From: JAWWPY01 sp964412845
GTDB lineage: Bacteria > Actinomycetota > Actinomycetes > Streptosporangiales > Streptosporangiaceae
Direction: 5' to 3'
Length of the DNA stretch: 30,329 nt
Assembly (NCBI GenBank): GCA_964412845.1
Contig: CAYPQM010000082.1
Span: 1 to 30,329 of the forward strand
Made by a program: the position numbers and the translations under genes
In this document: piece by piece, positions 20,773 through 28,350 of the stretch
Numbering within the stretch: position 1 is the stretch's first letter
Layout: each line of letters starts with the position of its first letter
The notes under the pieces: model-generated
Database searches by the model: none
What the model saw: the letters and a program-made list of their open reading frames with translations, nothing else
What the model was told of the DNA's origin: nothing

Positions 20773-22158
20773 ATGGTCGATCAGCCGTATGCCTACCAGC
20801 GGATCGAGCTGACGGAGCCGGACTGGAAGCGAATCCCCGGCTGGTCGGAAGTGACCACCGCTGAGTGGGAATCAGCCCAGTGGCAGCGGGCGCATTGCGT
20901 GAAGAACCTGCGCCAGCTCCGCGAGGTGCTCGGCGCCGGCCTCAATGAGGCGTTCCTCGCCGACCTGGAGCGTGACCAGCGTGAGCGGGCCACCATGTCG
21001 ATGCTGGTGCCGCCGCAGATGCTGAACACCATGGCGAGTTCGACCGCGCCGGATCAGCCGGGCTTCACCGAGGCGCTCTACGCCGACCCGGTGCGCAGGT
21101 ACATGATCCCGGTGTTCAGCGACCGGCGCACCGACTGGCCGTCGCACCCATACTCATCCAGGGACTCGCTGCACGAGGCGGAGATGTGGGCGGTGGAAGG
21201 ACTCACCCACCGGTACCCGACCAAGGTGCTCGCCGAGGTGCTGCCCACCTGCCCGCAGTACTGCGGGCACTGCACCCGGATGGACCTGGTGGGCAATCCC
21301 ACCGCGTCGGCCGGCAAGCTGAAGTTCGGGCTGCCCCCGGCCGACCGGCTCGCCGCGATGATCGACTACCTGCGGGTGACGCCCGGGGTGCGGGACGTGG
21401 TGGTCTCCGGCGGCGACGTGGCGAACCTGCCGTGGCCCCGGCTGGAGGCGTTCGTCAGTGCCCTGCTCGACGTGGACAGCATCCGCGACATCCGGCTCGC
21501 CACCAAGGCGCTGATGGGGCTCCCCCAGCACTGGCTGGCTGACGACGTGCGGGCGGGCATGGAGCGGCTGGGCGCCAAGGCCCGCGAGCGCGGGGCGAGC
21601 ATCGCCATCCACACCCACGTCAACGCGGCCCAGTCGGTGACCCCGCTGGTCGCGCGGGCCGCCCAGGCCATGCTCGACACCGGCATCCGCGACGTGCGCA
21701 ACCAGGGCGTGCTGCTGCGCGGGGTCAACGACAGCGCGACCGCCCTGCTCGACCTGTGCTTCACCCTGCTGGATGGGGCCGGGATCATGCCCTACTACTT
21801 CTACATGTGCGACATGATCCCGGGCAGTGAGCACTGGCGGCTCTCGCTGGCCGAAGCCCAGCACCTGCAGCACCAGATCATGGGCTACCTGCCCGGGTTC
21901 GCCACTCCCCGGATGGTCTGTGACGTGCCGTATGTCGGCAAGCGGTGGGTGCACCAGGTATCCCGGTATGACACCGACCTGGGCATCTCCTACTGGACGA
22001 AGAACTACCGGACTGGCGTGGAAGCTGATGACCCGCTCGCGCTCACCCGCGAGTACCCCTACTACGACCCGATCTACCTGCTCCCGCCCCGCGGCCAGGA
22101 CTGGTGGCGGGCCCGCAGCGACGCCGCTGCCCCGCTCCAGCTCGCGGAGAAGATCTAG
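20773..22158 (+). CDS. kamA: lysine 2,3-aminomutase (radical SAM, PLP)
   Basis: A 461-residue radical-SAM enzyme that converts L-alpha-lysine to L-beta-lysine using a 4Fe-4S cluster, SAM and PLP. The cluster motif CPQYCGHC gives C160, C164 and C167 (CX3CX2C). The two aspartates that hold the lysine epsilon-amino group in the clostridial enzyme (D293, D330) align with D347 (YMCDMIPG) and D384 (CDVPYVGK). That argues for lysine rather than glutamate as substrate. The PLP lysine is K390, but the loop reads VPYVGK instead of the classical glycine-rich APGGGGK and is one residue shorter. A GTG nine bases upstream is possible; the ATG at 20773 has GGGAAGG at eight bases. Divergent from kdd. Its stop directly abuts the convergent ligase stop with no gap. 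Confidence 0.92.
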   Translation: MVDQPYAYQRIELTEPDWKRIPGWSEVTTAEWESAQWQRAHCVKNLRQLREVLGAGLNEAFLADLERDQRERATMSMLVPPQMLNTMASSTAPDQPGFTEALYADPVRRYMIPVFSDRRTDWPSHPYSSRDSLHEAEMWAVEGLTHRYPTKVLAEVLPTCPQYCGHCTRMDLVGNPTASAGKLKFGLPPADRLAAMIDYLRVTPGVRDVVVSGGDVANLPWPRLEAFVSALLDVDSIRDIRLATKALMGLPQHWLADDVRAGMERLGAKARERGASIAIHTHVNAAQSVTPLVARAAQAMLDTGIRDVRNQGVLLRGVNDSATALLDLCFTLLDGAGIMPYYFYMCDMIPGSEHWRLSLAEAQHLQHQIMGYLPGFATPRMVCDVPYVGKRWVHQVSRYDTDLGISYWTKNYRTGVEADDPLALTREYPYYDPIYLLPPRGQDWWRARSDAAAPLQLAEKI

Positions 22159-23274
22159 TCACGCCAGCTTCGCGGCCACCGACGCCGCACTGCGCAGCAG
22201 CCGGCCGTCCGCCCCGGCCAGGACAGCCTGGTAGGCGGGCCTGGCCAGGGCCTCCTCGATGAGGTCAGAGAGCTGCGTGATGAACGGGATCTCCGGGGTT
22301 ATCCAGAGATATCGCGCCAGGGAGCCGGGAATCGTGTTGATCTCGTTCACCAGTACCTGGGCGCCATCCGTCATGAAGTCGAGGCGTGCGACCCCCCGTA
22401 CCGCCACCGCCTTCATGATCGTGGCCGCCTGGGTCGCCACGGCCTCGGCGACTTCCCGGGCCAGGACGGCAGGCAACTCGCGCGCCGCGCCGGCCATCCC
22501 TTCATCGGGCACGTACTTGTCCTGGTAAGACAGCAGCGGCCCGGACCGCCTGATCGGCCGTTCGATCGCGGACAACTGGCCATCGGGCCAGGTCCGGAGG
22601 GCGATGTTGACGTCGTACCAGCCCTTGAGGAATGGCTCCACGAGGGCCCCGGACAGGTACAGCGGGCTCGACCGGGCCAGTGCCCGCGCGCTATCTAGGT
22701 CGTCCACCAGCTCAACGCCCAGTGATGACCCGCCGTAGCGCGGCTTCACGATCAAGGGCTGGCCCAGGGCGCGCAGGGCTGGCTCATCCGCGGTGGCCAG
22801 GTCCAGTCTCGGGATGGCGCTCACGCCGACCTGCTCAGCGACAGCGGCGAAGGACAGCTTGTCCATCCCGAGCGCCGCCCCGGCCTGGCTCGGGCCGGTA
22901 TAGGGCAGGCCCATCAGGTCCAGCAGTCCTTGCAGCCGGCCGCATTCGCCGGGCGCGCCGTGGCAGCAGACCACGACCGCCCTGAGCGGCACCGGGGTGG
23001 GCCGGCCCAGCCTGCGGCGGTGCTGAAAGCCGCACTCTGCTCCCAGGCCGACAAACAGCGGCTCGGAACCGGCCGGCACACCGTCCCGGAAACTCGTGGC
23101 CTCGCGCCCCGCGCCGACGTGGTAGAAATCCCCGCCCTTGCTCCAGTAGATGCCGATGGCCCGGGTGCCGTTGTCGGTCAGGCACCGTTCCGCCTGGAGG
23201 CCGGTCAGCACCGATACGTCATGCTCAGGGCCTGGCCCGCCGAAGATGACTCCGATATCGGCCTTGGCTTCCAC
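22159..23274 (-). CDS. D-alanine-D-alanine ligase-like ATP-grasp enzyme
   Basis: A 371-residue ATP-grasp ligase of the Ddl/VanA family, which joins two D-amino (or D-hydroxy) acids. Seen are GVIFGGPGPEHDVSVLTG at the N-terminus (with Asp at the usual Glu of the D-Ala1 site), CCHGAPGECGRLQGLL at 103-118, the nucleotide loop IVKPRYGGSSLGV at 175-187, and the metal-binding VNEINTIPGS near the C-terminus. The loop that sets second-substrate choice (about 213-255, with GWYDVNIALR and LLSYQDKY) is unlike both classical Ddl and VanA. Dipeptide or depsipeptide specificity cannot be told. The GTG at 23274 with GGGGAG nearby is preferred over a GTG 36 bases upstream. Third gene after an alpha/beta hydrolase and a MurF-like ligase. 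Confidence 0.82.
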   Translation of the reverse strand: MEAKADIGVIFGGPGPEHDVSVLTGLQAERCLTDNGTRAIGIYWSKGGDFYHVGAGREATSFRDGVPAGSEPLFVGLGAECGFQHRRRLGRPTPVPLRAVVVCCHGAPGECGRLQGLLDLMGLPYTGPSQAGAALGMDKLSFAAVAEQVGVSAIPRLDLATADEPALRALGQPLIVKPRYGGSSLGVELVDDLDSARALARSSPLYLSGALVEPFLKGWYDVNIALRTWPDGQLSAIERPIRRSGPLLSYQDKYVPDEGMAGAARELPAVLAREVAEAVATQAATIMKAVAVRGVARLDFMTDGAQVLVNEINTIPGSLARYLWITPEIPFITQLSDLIEEALARPAYQAVLAGADGRLLRSAASVAAKLA

Positions 23275-23344
23275 GCAATCTCCCCGTTTCTCCCGATGAA
23301 GCATCGCCACGCTCCCGGCGGCGGCTGGCCCGGCCCAGGCGCGA

Positions 23345-24868
23345 TCAGGGGTAGTGGTTCGGCAGGTCGTTCTCCCACAGCACGCCGTCCCCAGCGGTCA
23401 GAGCCGACCGGACCCACTCCCGGGCGGCGGCCCGGGACGGGACCGTGACGGTCGCACCGTTCCGCGCGCCCGCCAGCAAGGCGCGGCGGTTGGTCCAGCC
23501 AACCACCACGAGCACCGCGCCGGCCCGGGCCACGGCCGCTGCGAAAGCCCGGTTCGCCTCGTCCTGGGCCGGACCCAGCTCGACCATTCCCGGGGTGACC
23601 ACAGCGCGCCGGTTGGGCCCAGGCACCGCGGATTCAAGCAGGTCAAGTGCGTGCCTGGCGCCACTCGGATTCGAATTGTAGGTGTCGTCGATCACCACCA
23701 GCCCGCTGTTGCTCAGCCCTTGGGCGCCGCGGTGCGCTGGCACCGACAGCTCGCCGATCCGGGTGACCACCTGGTCGGGTGGCGCGCCCAGAGCCAGGGC
23801 CGCCGCCAGCGCGCACCCGACGTTCCCCAGGTGCAATCCCGGCGGGCTGCGGAAGGAACCGAGCACGGTACCGCGATACCGGATGGTCACGACGGCGTCA
23901 TCGCGTTCGAGCGAGACGTCGAGGCCGGCCTGCCGGTGAGTGCCGCAGCGCCAGACATCCGCGCCGGGTACCGAGTCCGCGATCTGGGCCAGGCGCTCGT
24001 CATCGACGTTCAGGATCGCGACGCGAACTCCTTCGAGCAGCTCGCGCTTGGCCCTGGCCACGGTGTCCAGCGTCCGCATGCGCGCCAGGTGCATGGGGCC
24101 TATCGCGGTGATGATCCCGATTTCCGGCTTGACCCAGGAGCACATCGCCCGGATCTCCCCCGGGCCGTAGGTGCCCATCTCGGCGACCAGGACCTGAGTA
24201 CCCGGGCGGAGGTACTCATTGACCGTCCTGGCCAGCCCGGCATCGTTGTTCCAGCTCGCCGGGCTGGCCACAACATCGAAGATCCCGGCGACGAGATCCC
24301 TGACGTGAGTTTTCGTGGAGGTCTTGCCGTACGAGCCGGTGACCGCGACCACCCGGGGGGCGACCCGTTCCAGGGTGGCCTGGGCCGCCGTCCGGTACCG
24401 CCGGGCGAGCCGCACCTCCAGCGGGCGCGCGATCAGCGCGGCACCGTCGACAACGGCGGGCACCAGCACCGCAAGCGTGCCCAGCGCCGCGGGCGAGTCC
24501 AGCCCGGCCGCGATGGCGGCGAGGAGTATCTCCATCGCCGCACAGACACCGGCCAGCCTGCGGAGGCGTGCGGTGCGGACCAGCCGCTGCTCCTGGCCGA
24601 GGAGCGGCATCGCCACCGGGAAGGCAGCCGCGCCCACCGCGGCCAGCAGGCCGCCGGTGACCGCGACCGCGGCCGGCCGCCAGGTCAGGGCCAGCAGGGC
24701 CGTCACGCCCAGCAGCGGGGCAAGAACCTGGTCCAGCGGCCGCTTGCGCGCCCAGCGCAGGGCCACGGTCAGGCACGCCCCCGGGATGTAGTGCTCCCGC
24801 TGCATGACGCGCAGCCACCGGAAGTCGGCGATCAGGATGGCGAGCACCGCGACAAGTGCCACTAGCAC
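23345..24868 (-). CDS. membrane-anchored MurF-like Mur ligase
   Basis: A 507-residue protein. Residues 1-150 contain about four hydrophobic segments (near 1-15, 48-62, 66-90, 110-147). From about 170 a Mur-ligase core follows: P-loop VTGSYGKTSTKTH (176-188), SWNNDAGLARTVNEYL, VAEMGTYGPGEIR, an ITAIGPMHL strand, GNVGCALAAALALG, and DDTYNSNP of the ADP-binding C-terminal part. Classical MurF adds D-Ala-D-Ala to the UDP-MurNAc tripeptide in the cytosol and has no membrane domain. Membrane segments before a Mur-ligase core occur in PgsB/CapB-type enzymes, but the core here is MurF-like. The GTG start overlaps the hydrolase stop by seven bases and has GGGAGGG upstream. It probably uses the dipeptide from the adjacent ligase. 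Confidence 0.8.
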   Translation of the reverse strand: MLVALVAVLAILIADFRWLRVMQREHYIPGACLTVALRWARKRPLDQVLAPLLGVTALLALTWRPAAVAVTGGLLAAVGAAAFPVAMPLLGQEQRLVRTARLRRLAGVCAAMEILLAAIAAGLDSPAALGTLAVLVPAVVDGAALIARPLEVRLARRYRTAAQATLERVAPRVVAVTGSYGKTSTKTHVRDLVAGIFDVVASPASWNNDAGLARTVNEYLRPGTQVLVAEMGTYGPGEIRAMCSWVKPEIGIITAIGPMHLARMRTLDTVARAKRELLEGVRVAILNVDDERLAQIADSVPGADVWRCGTHRQAGLDVSLERDDAVVTIRYRGTVLGSFRSPPGLHLGNVGCALAAALALGAPPDQVVTRIGELSVPAHRGAQGLSNSGLVVIDDTYNSNPSGARHALDLLESAVPGPNRRAVVTPGMVELGPAQDEANRAFAAAVARAGAVLVVVGWTNRRALLAGARNGATVTVPSRAAAREWVRSALTAGDGVLWENDLPNHYP

Positions 24869-25626
24869 CGCGGCACCCTCCCGGGCGCGTCAAGGACCTT
24901 TTCGATCATGGCCCTGAGCCGGCCGGGTGCCTGCAGGTGCACATCGTGTCCGGCGCCGTCGACAATTTCCGTGGTCACGGGCACGGTGAGCAGGCCCCGG
25001 GCCTGCTCGACGGTGCTGGCCGGCACGGCCTGATCCGCGCTGCCCCAGAGCAGGGCAACCGGGCAGCCGGCTGCCCGCAACTGCGCCTCATACGATTCGT
25101 TCACGACCCGGACCAGGACTGCGCGCATCACCCCGGAGGCCGCGTTGTAATCATCGGATCCCGCTGCCCGGCGCATGGCCTCGAAGCGGCGGTCGCTCAG
25201 CAGGCCCATCCGGTGCGCCGTGCGGCCCAGCCGGTAAGTGACCCGAGGGCGGGCTGCCGTGGCCGGCCTGAGCAATGGCACGCCGCACAGGACCATTCCC
25301 CGGACCAGGTCAGGCCGGCTGGCGGCGAGGCATACCGCGACCCGCCCGCCAAAACTGTGCCCCACTATCACGGCCGGCGCCGCGGATCCGTGCTCGTCGA
25401 GCACGGATGCAATGCAGGAAGCATAATCGGCCGCGCCCCAGGCTTCGGGCGGCGGCGGCGATAGGCCGAATCCCGGCAGGTCCACGAGAAGATGCGGATA
25501 AGCACCCAGCGCGCTGTGGAAGTCGCGGCGATCACGTCCCCACCCGTGCAATCCGACTACCAGCGGCCCCGGCCCGTCCGCCAGCTCACCGAACACGCGG
25601 CCACCGAGATAACTACGCAAGGGCAC
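24862..25626 (-). CDS. alpha/beta-fold hydrolase
   Basis: A 254-residue alpha/beta hydrolase with nucleophile S91 in GHSFGG, an oxyanion-type LHGWGRD string near 26-32, a probable acid aspartate in WGSADQAVP (about 209-217) and a catalytic histidine in DGAGHDVHL (about 235). The cap domain lies between 125 and 190. No signal peptide is seen, so it is cytosolic. The GTG at 25626 lacks a ribosome site but lies six bases after a -10-like TAGCTT, which suggests a leaderless mRNA. First gene of hydrolase-murF-like-ddl-like. It could be an esterase, thioesterase or amidase on the product of the ligases. Specificity unknown. Confidence 0.82.
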   Translation of the reverse strand: MPLRSYLGGRVFGELADGPGPLVVGLHGWGRDRRDFHSALGAYPHLLVDLPGFGLSPPPPEAWGAADYASCIASVLDEHGSAAPAVIVGHSFGGRVAVCLAASRPDLVRGMVLCGVPLLRPATAARPRVTYRLGRTAHRMGLLSDRRFEAMRRAAGSDDYNAASGVMRAVLVRVVNESYEAQLRAAGCPVALLWGSADQAVPASTVEQARGLLTVPVTTEIVDGAGHDVHLQAPGRLRAMIEKVLDAPGRVPRC

Positions 25627-25632
25627 GGAAAT

Positions 25633-25638
25633 AAGCTA
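25633..25638 (-). promoter_or_regulatory. candidate leaderless -10 element of the hydrolase operon
   Basis: TAGCTT on the minus strand fits TANNNT and occupies positions -12 to -7 relative to the GTG start, the spacing typical of actinobacterial leaderless promoters. No good -35 hexamer is present 17 bases further upstream (GGGCGA). Confidence 0.4.
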
Positions 25639-25788
25639 TCGCGCTTCGCCCCGGCTCGCCCACCGGTCCAGGATTAATGCCGAAAGGCCGGATTTCCAGG
25701 GCCAGGCCATGATTAGGCGGATTAGCAATGGAATATACCGGAGCGTATCCGGGCACATGGCGGCGCGATCCGGGATTACCTCCGCAGT

Positions 25789-25824
25789 TATGCGCGGGTC
25801 CGCTCATATGCGCGGGTCCGCTCA
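25789..25824. repeat. two perfect 18-bp tandem repeats
   Basis: TATGCGCGGGTCCGCTCA occurs twice without a gap (25789-25806, 25807-25824), four bases after the VanX-like stop codon. It lies between the VanX-like gene and the hydrolase operon, so it may be a paired protein-binding site or simply replication slippage. Confidence 0.85.
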
Positions 25825-25828
25825 GCGG

Positions 25829-26599
25829 TTAAACAATCTCGCCGTAGATCGCGGCCGGCGCGCCGGTCCGTGCCGCCCAGTGCTGGTCCCCGTAGGACCA
25901 ATGCCACCATTCGGACCCGATGACCGTCATCCCTTCCGCATGCAGGACGCCGGCCAGCATCCGGCGCAGGTCCCGCCCGGTACTGCCGTCCTCGTCCTCA
26001 AGCGCGGCCGCGGCGGAATCTGGCAGGAACGCGTCGAAGTCAGTGCCGAGCCCGAGCACCGCGCCGCGCCAGCCCAGGGTCAGGTCCACCGCGCCGCCCG
26101 TGGTGTGCGGGGGGACTGGTGCGTCACTCCAGGGATCTGAGATGAAGTCGGTGAGTGGCGTGCTCGCCGCAGCCAGGTAATAGCCCAGGAGCTCGGCCTG
26201 GAAAGCGCGCGTGCGGTGGGCGTCGATGACCACGATCTCGAAGTCGGCGGGAAGCCTGCGTGAGGCGCGGCCAAGCCGTTCCAGGACACCCGCCCGCAGC
26301 TGCATGGCGCTGGGGCTGTGCTGGAATCCCAGCCACGAGTAGACAGGGTGCGTTTTCATGGTGCCGGTCACCGGGACCAGCGGATCGTCATTCTCCTTGA
26401 CCGGGACATCACAGTGGGCTGGCCCGGGCCGCTGCAGCGCCGGGAGCCCTGGCTGCGGCGGGACGGCAACAGCGTCGCAGTCGATGAGCCACTTCATCGC
26501 GGCCTGCTGCCCGGCCGGGCCAGCCCCGCAGCGAGGCCCGGGTGACTTGACCCGGGCCTCCCCCGCGGCGGGCATTTTCTGCTGGCTCGTGCCCGTCAT
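25829..26599 (-). CDS. VanX-like D-alanyl-D-alanine dipeptidase (M15 family)
   Basis: A 256-residue zinc dipeptidase expected to hydrolyse D-Ala-D-Ala or a similar D,D-dipeptide. Zinc ligands are visible as H165 and D172 in PHTTGGAVDLTL and H233 in EWWHWSYGDQ. E230 is the catalytic base and R129 (DAHRTRAF) matches the transition-state arginine R71 of VanX. About 70 N-terminal residues precede the usual VanX region; they are Pro/Gly-rich without a clear signal peptide. The ATG at 26599 overlaps the preceding gene's TGA as ATGA and is preferred over a GTG-type start nine bases upstream. In VanHAX systems VanX removes D-Ala-D-Ala so that the altered precursor prevails; here it lies beside Ddl-like and MurF-like genes but without VanH. 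Confidence 0.85.
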   Translation of the reverse strand: MTGTSQQKMPAAGEARVKSPGPRCGAGPAGQQAAMKWLIDCDAVAVPPQPGLPALQRPGPAHCDVPVKENDDPLVPVTGTMKTHPVYSWLGFQHSPSAMQLRAGVLERLGRASRRLPADFEIVVIDAHRTRAFQAELLGYYLAAASTPLTDFISDPWSDAPVPPHTTGGAVDLTLGWRGAVLGLGTDFDAFLPDSAAAALEDEDGSTGRDLRRMLAGVLHAEGMTVIGSEWWHWSYGDQHWAARTGAPAAIYGEIV

Positions 26600-26922
26600 T
26601 CCGGCCATCCGACAATGATCGGGCCCGCAACCCGGCCGAGTACGCCGTGCAACTCGGCGGTCGCCGCGGGCCGTCTTTCGTCGAGGTCATCGAGAACGGC
26701 GTGCACGTACGCGGAAGCCAGGGTGAGCTTCTCAGGAGCGCGGAGCAGGGAATCGATTTCCGCAGGGTCCGCGGCCTGAAACAGGTCGAGCAGGTACTGG
26801 TGGCATTCTTCCGCTGTGCCGCCTGGGCCGGTCTTCATTATCGAGCGCAGCCGGCTGGGCAGGTCGCCGGAAGCCGCACGAAGCGCCGCTCGCTTCACCA
26901 GCTGATCCTCGCTTTGCTGCAA
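26596..26922 (-). CDS. small hypothetical protein
   Basis: A 108-residue soluble, acidic, mostly helical protein that I do not recognise. It has no membrane segment, no cysteine pair and no known motif; the composition (Leu, Ala, Glu, Asp) suggests a helical bundle. The TTG start at 26922 has little ribosome site. A GTG at 26898 with GAGG eight bases upstream would give 100 residues and may be the true start. Its TGA overlaps the VanX-like ATG by four bases, so the two are translationally coupled and probably act together. The upstream 121 bases to the P450 gene are relatively AT-rich and may hold the promoter for this pair. Confidence 0.6.
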   Translation of the reverse strand: MQQSEDQLVKRAALRAASGDLPSRLRSIMKTGPGGTAEECHQYLLDLFQAADPAEIDSLLRAPEKLTLASAYVHAVLDDLDERRPAATAELHGVLGRVAGPIIVGWPE

Positions 26923-27043
26923 TTGCCTGTCGTGAGCGCGTCAAGCCTATCCTCCCGGCCACAATGCCGCGCTGGCGGCGGCTGCTGGGCCGCCATATAT
27001 TCCTGGTGAAATTCTCGGTAATCAGATATGCGGGTAAATGGCG

Positions 27044-28252
27044 CTAACCGCTGATCGGCCGGAGGGTCAGCGGGAGCGAGGCGAAGCCGCTCAGGGTGTT
27101 GTTGAGCCGGCGCTCGGGCTGGCCGGCGGGCTTCAGGGTATGCACCTGGCGGGCCAGGGCCTCCAGCAGCACCTCGCCCTCCAGCCGGGCCAGCGAGGCG
27201 CCGACACAGGCGTGGATCCCGTAGCCGAAACCGACGTGGCCGACCGCCCGGCGGTGGATATCGAACTGATCCGGGTTCTCCCAGTGCCGTGGATCGCGGT
27301 TGGCGGCGGCCAGGAACAGCAGCACCTTCTCCCCCGCGGCTATGGTGACGCCGCCCACCGCCACCTCCCTGGTGGTCGTCCGGAAGAACGTCTGCACCGG
27401 CGAGGCATACCGCAGCGACTCCTCGAACGCCGGGCCGGCCAGGCCAGGGTCATCGCGCAGCAGCCGCCACTGGGCCGGGTCGCGGGCCAGGCAGTCCAGG
27501 GCACAGCCCAGGCCGATGACCGTGGTGTCCACGCCGGCCGTCAGCAGGGAACGGACCAGCAGCGCCGCCTCCTCGGCGGTGATCGTGCCATCGTCGGCGC
27601 TCGCGTAGATCCTGGCGCCCAGGCCGCCCTCGGTGAGAGCGTCCCGGGTGCAGTGCGCGGCGATCCAGGCGATCACCCCCGCGGCCTGCGTCATCGAGTC
27701 CTGCTGCAGGCGGTTGCGGGGGCCGAACGCGTTGAAGGCCATGTTCCCGTAGGCCAGCAACTGCTCGCCGCCATCGTCGGTCAGCCCCACGGCGAGCGGG
27801 AACACCCGCAGCGGGAACGCCTCGGCGATGTCGCGCACCCCATCCACGCTGCCGCGGGCGAGGAGTTCCCGGACCAGGTCATCGGCCGCCCGGGCGAAGT
27901 CCGGGCGCAGCGAGCGGACCGTGCGCGGGGTCAGGGCCCGGGCCACTGCCTTGCGTGCCCTGGAATGCTCCGGCGGGTCCGCTTCCAGCAGCAGGCTGGG
28001 CGGCCGCCATGGCTTCTCCTTGCGGAAGTCACTGAGCCCGACGCCGGCCGAGGAGCAAAAGGTCTCCCAGTCCCGGAGCGCCTCGTGGACCTCGGCGTAG
28101 CGGGCCATCGCCCACACGCCGTAACGCTTGAGCCAGACGACCGGGCCTGCCTCCCGCAGCTCGCCGTGGCCGGCGAACGGATCACGCAGGAAGTCGTCCG
28201 CGAAGGGGTCGGCCGACGAGACCGGCACCTCGAGCTGATCCGGCTGGCCCAT
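27044..28252 (-). CDS. cytochrome P450, CYP199A-like (aromatic-acid monooxygenase)
   Basis: A 402-residue soluble bacterial P450. I-helix AGVDTT (239-244), ExxR at E278-R281 and the haem loop FGYGIHACVG with ligand C349 are all present. Many segments match what I recall of CYP199A4 from Rhodopseudomonas: FCSSAGVGLSDFRKEKPWRP, PSLLLEADPP, FNAFGP, SPVQTFFRTTTREV, GHVGFG and LNNTLSGFASLP. CYP199A enzymes oxidise para-substituted benzoates. Their carboxylate-binding Arg and Ser residues correspond to R83, S86 and S235 here, with Thr at the fourth position (T238). No ferredoxin or reductase lies nearby. The ATG at 28252 with GGAGAGG about nine bases upstream is preferred over an ATG nine bases earlier. 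Confidence 0.93.
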   Translation of the reverse strand: MGQPDQLEVPVSSADPFADDFLRDPFAGHGELREAGPVVWLKRYGVWAMARYAEVHEALRDWETFCSSAGVGLSDFRKEKPWRPPSLLLEADPPEHSRARKAVARALTPRTVRSLRPDFARAADDLVRELLARGSVDGVRDIAEAFPLRVFPLAVGLTDDGGEQLLAYGNMAFNAFGPRNRLQQDSMTQAAGVIAWIAAHCTRDALTEGGLGARIYASADDGTITAEEAALLVRSLLTAGVDTTVIGLGCALDCLARDPAQWRLLRDDPGLAGPAFEESLRYASPVQTFFRTTTREVAVGGVTIAAGEKVLLFLAAANRDPRHWENPDQFDIHRRAVGHVGFGYGIHACVGASLARLEGEVLLEALARQVHTLKPAGQPERRLNNTLSGFASLPLTLRPISG

Positions 28253-28350
28253 GGCGCACATCCTCTCCCCGCAGCGCCATGATGCCCTGCTGGCCAGCCG
28301 CGATCAACAGCTCGTGCCCGGCGCTGCACGCTGGTGTGCCCCCGCCCGGA

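Noticed and set aside
22159..26922. Calling the cassette a true vancomycin resistance (vanHAX) operon
   Set aside because: VanH, VanR and VanS are absent and the Ddl-like loop does not match VanA, so only a resemblance can be claimed.
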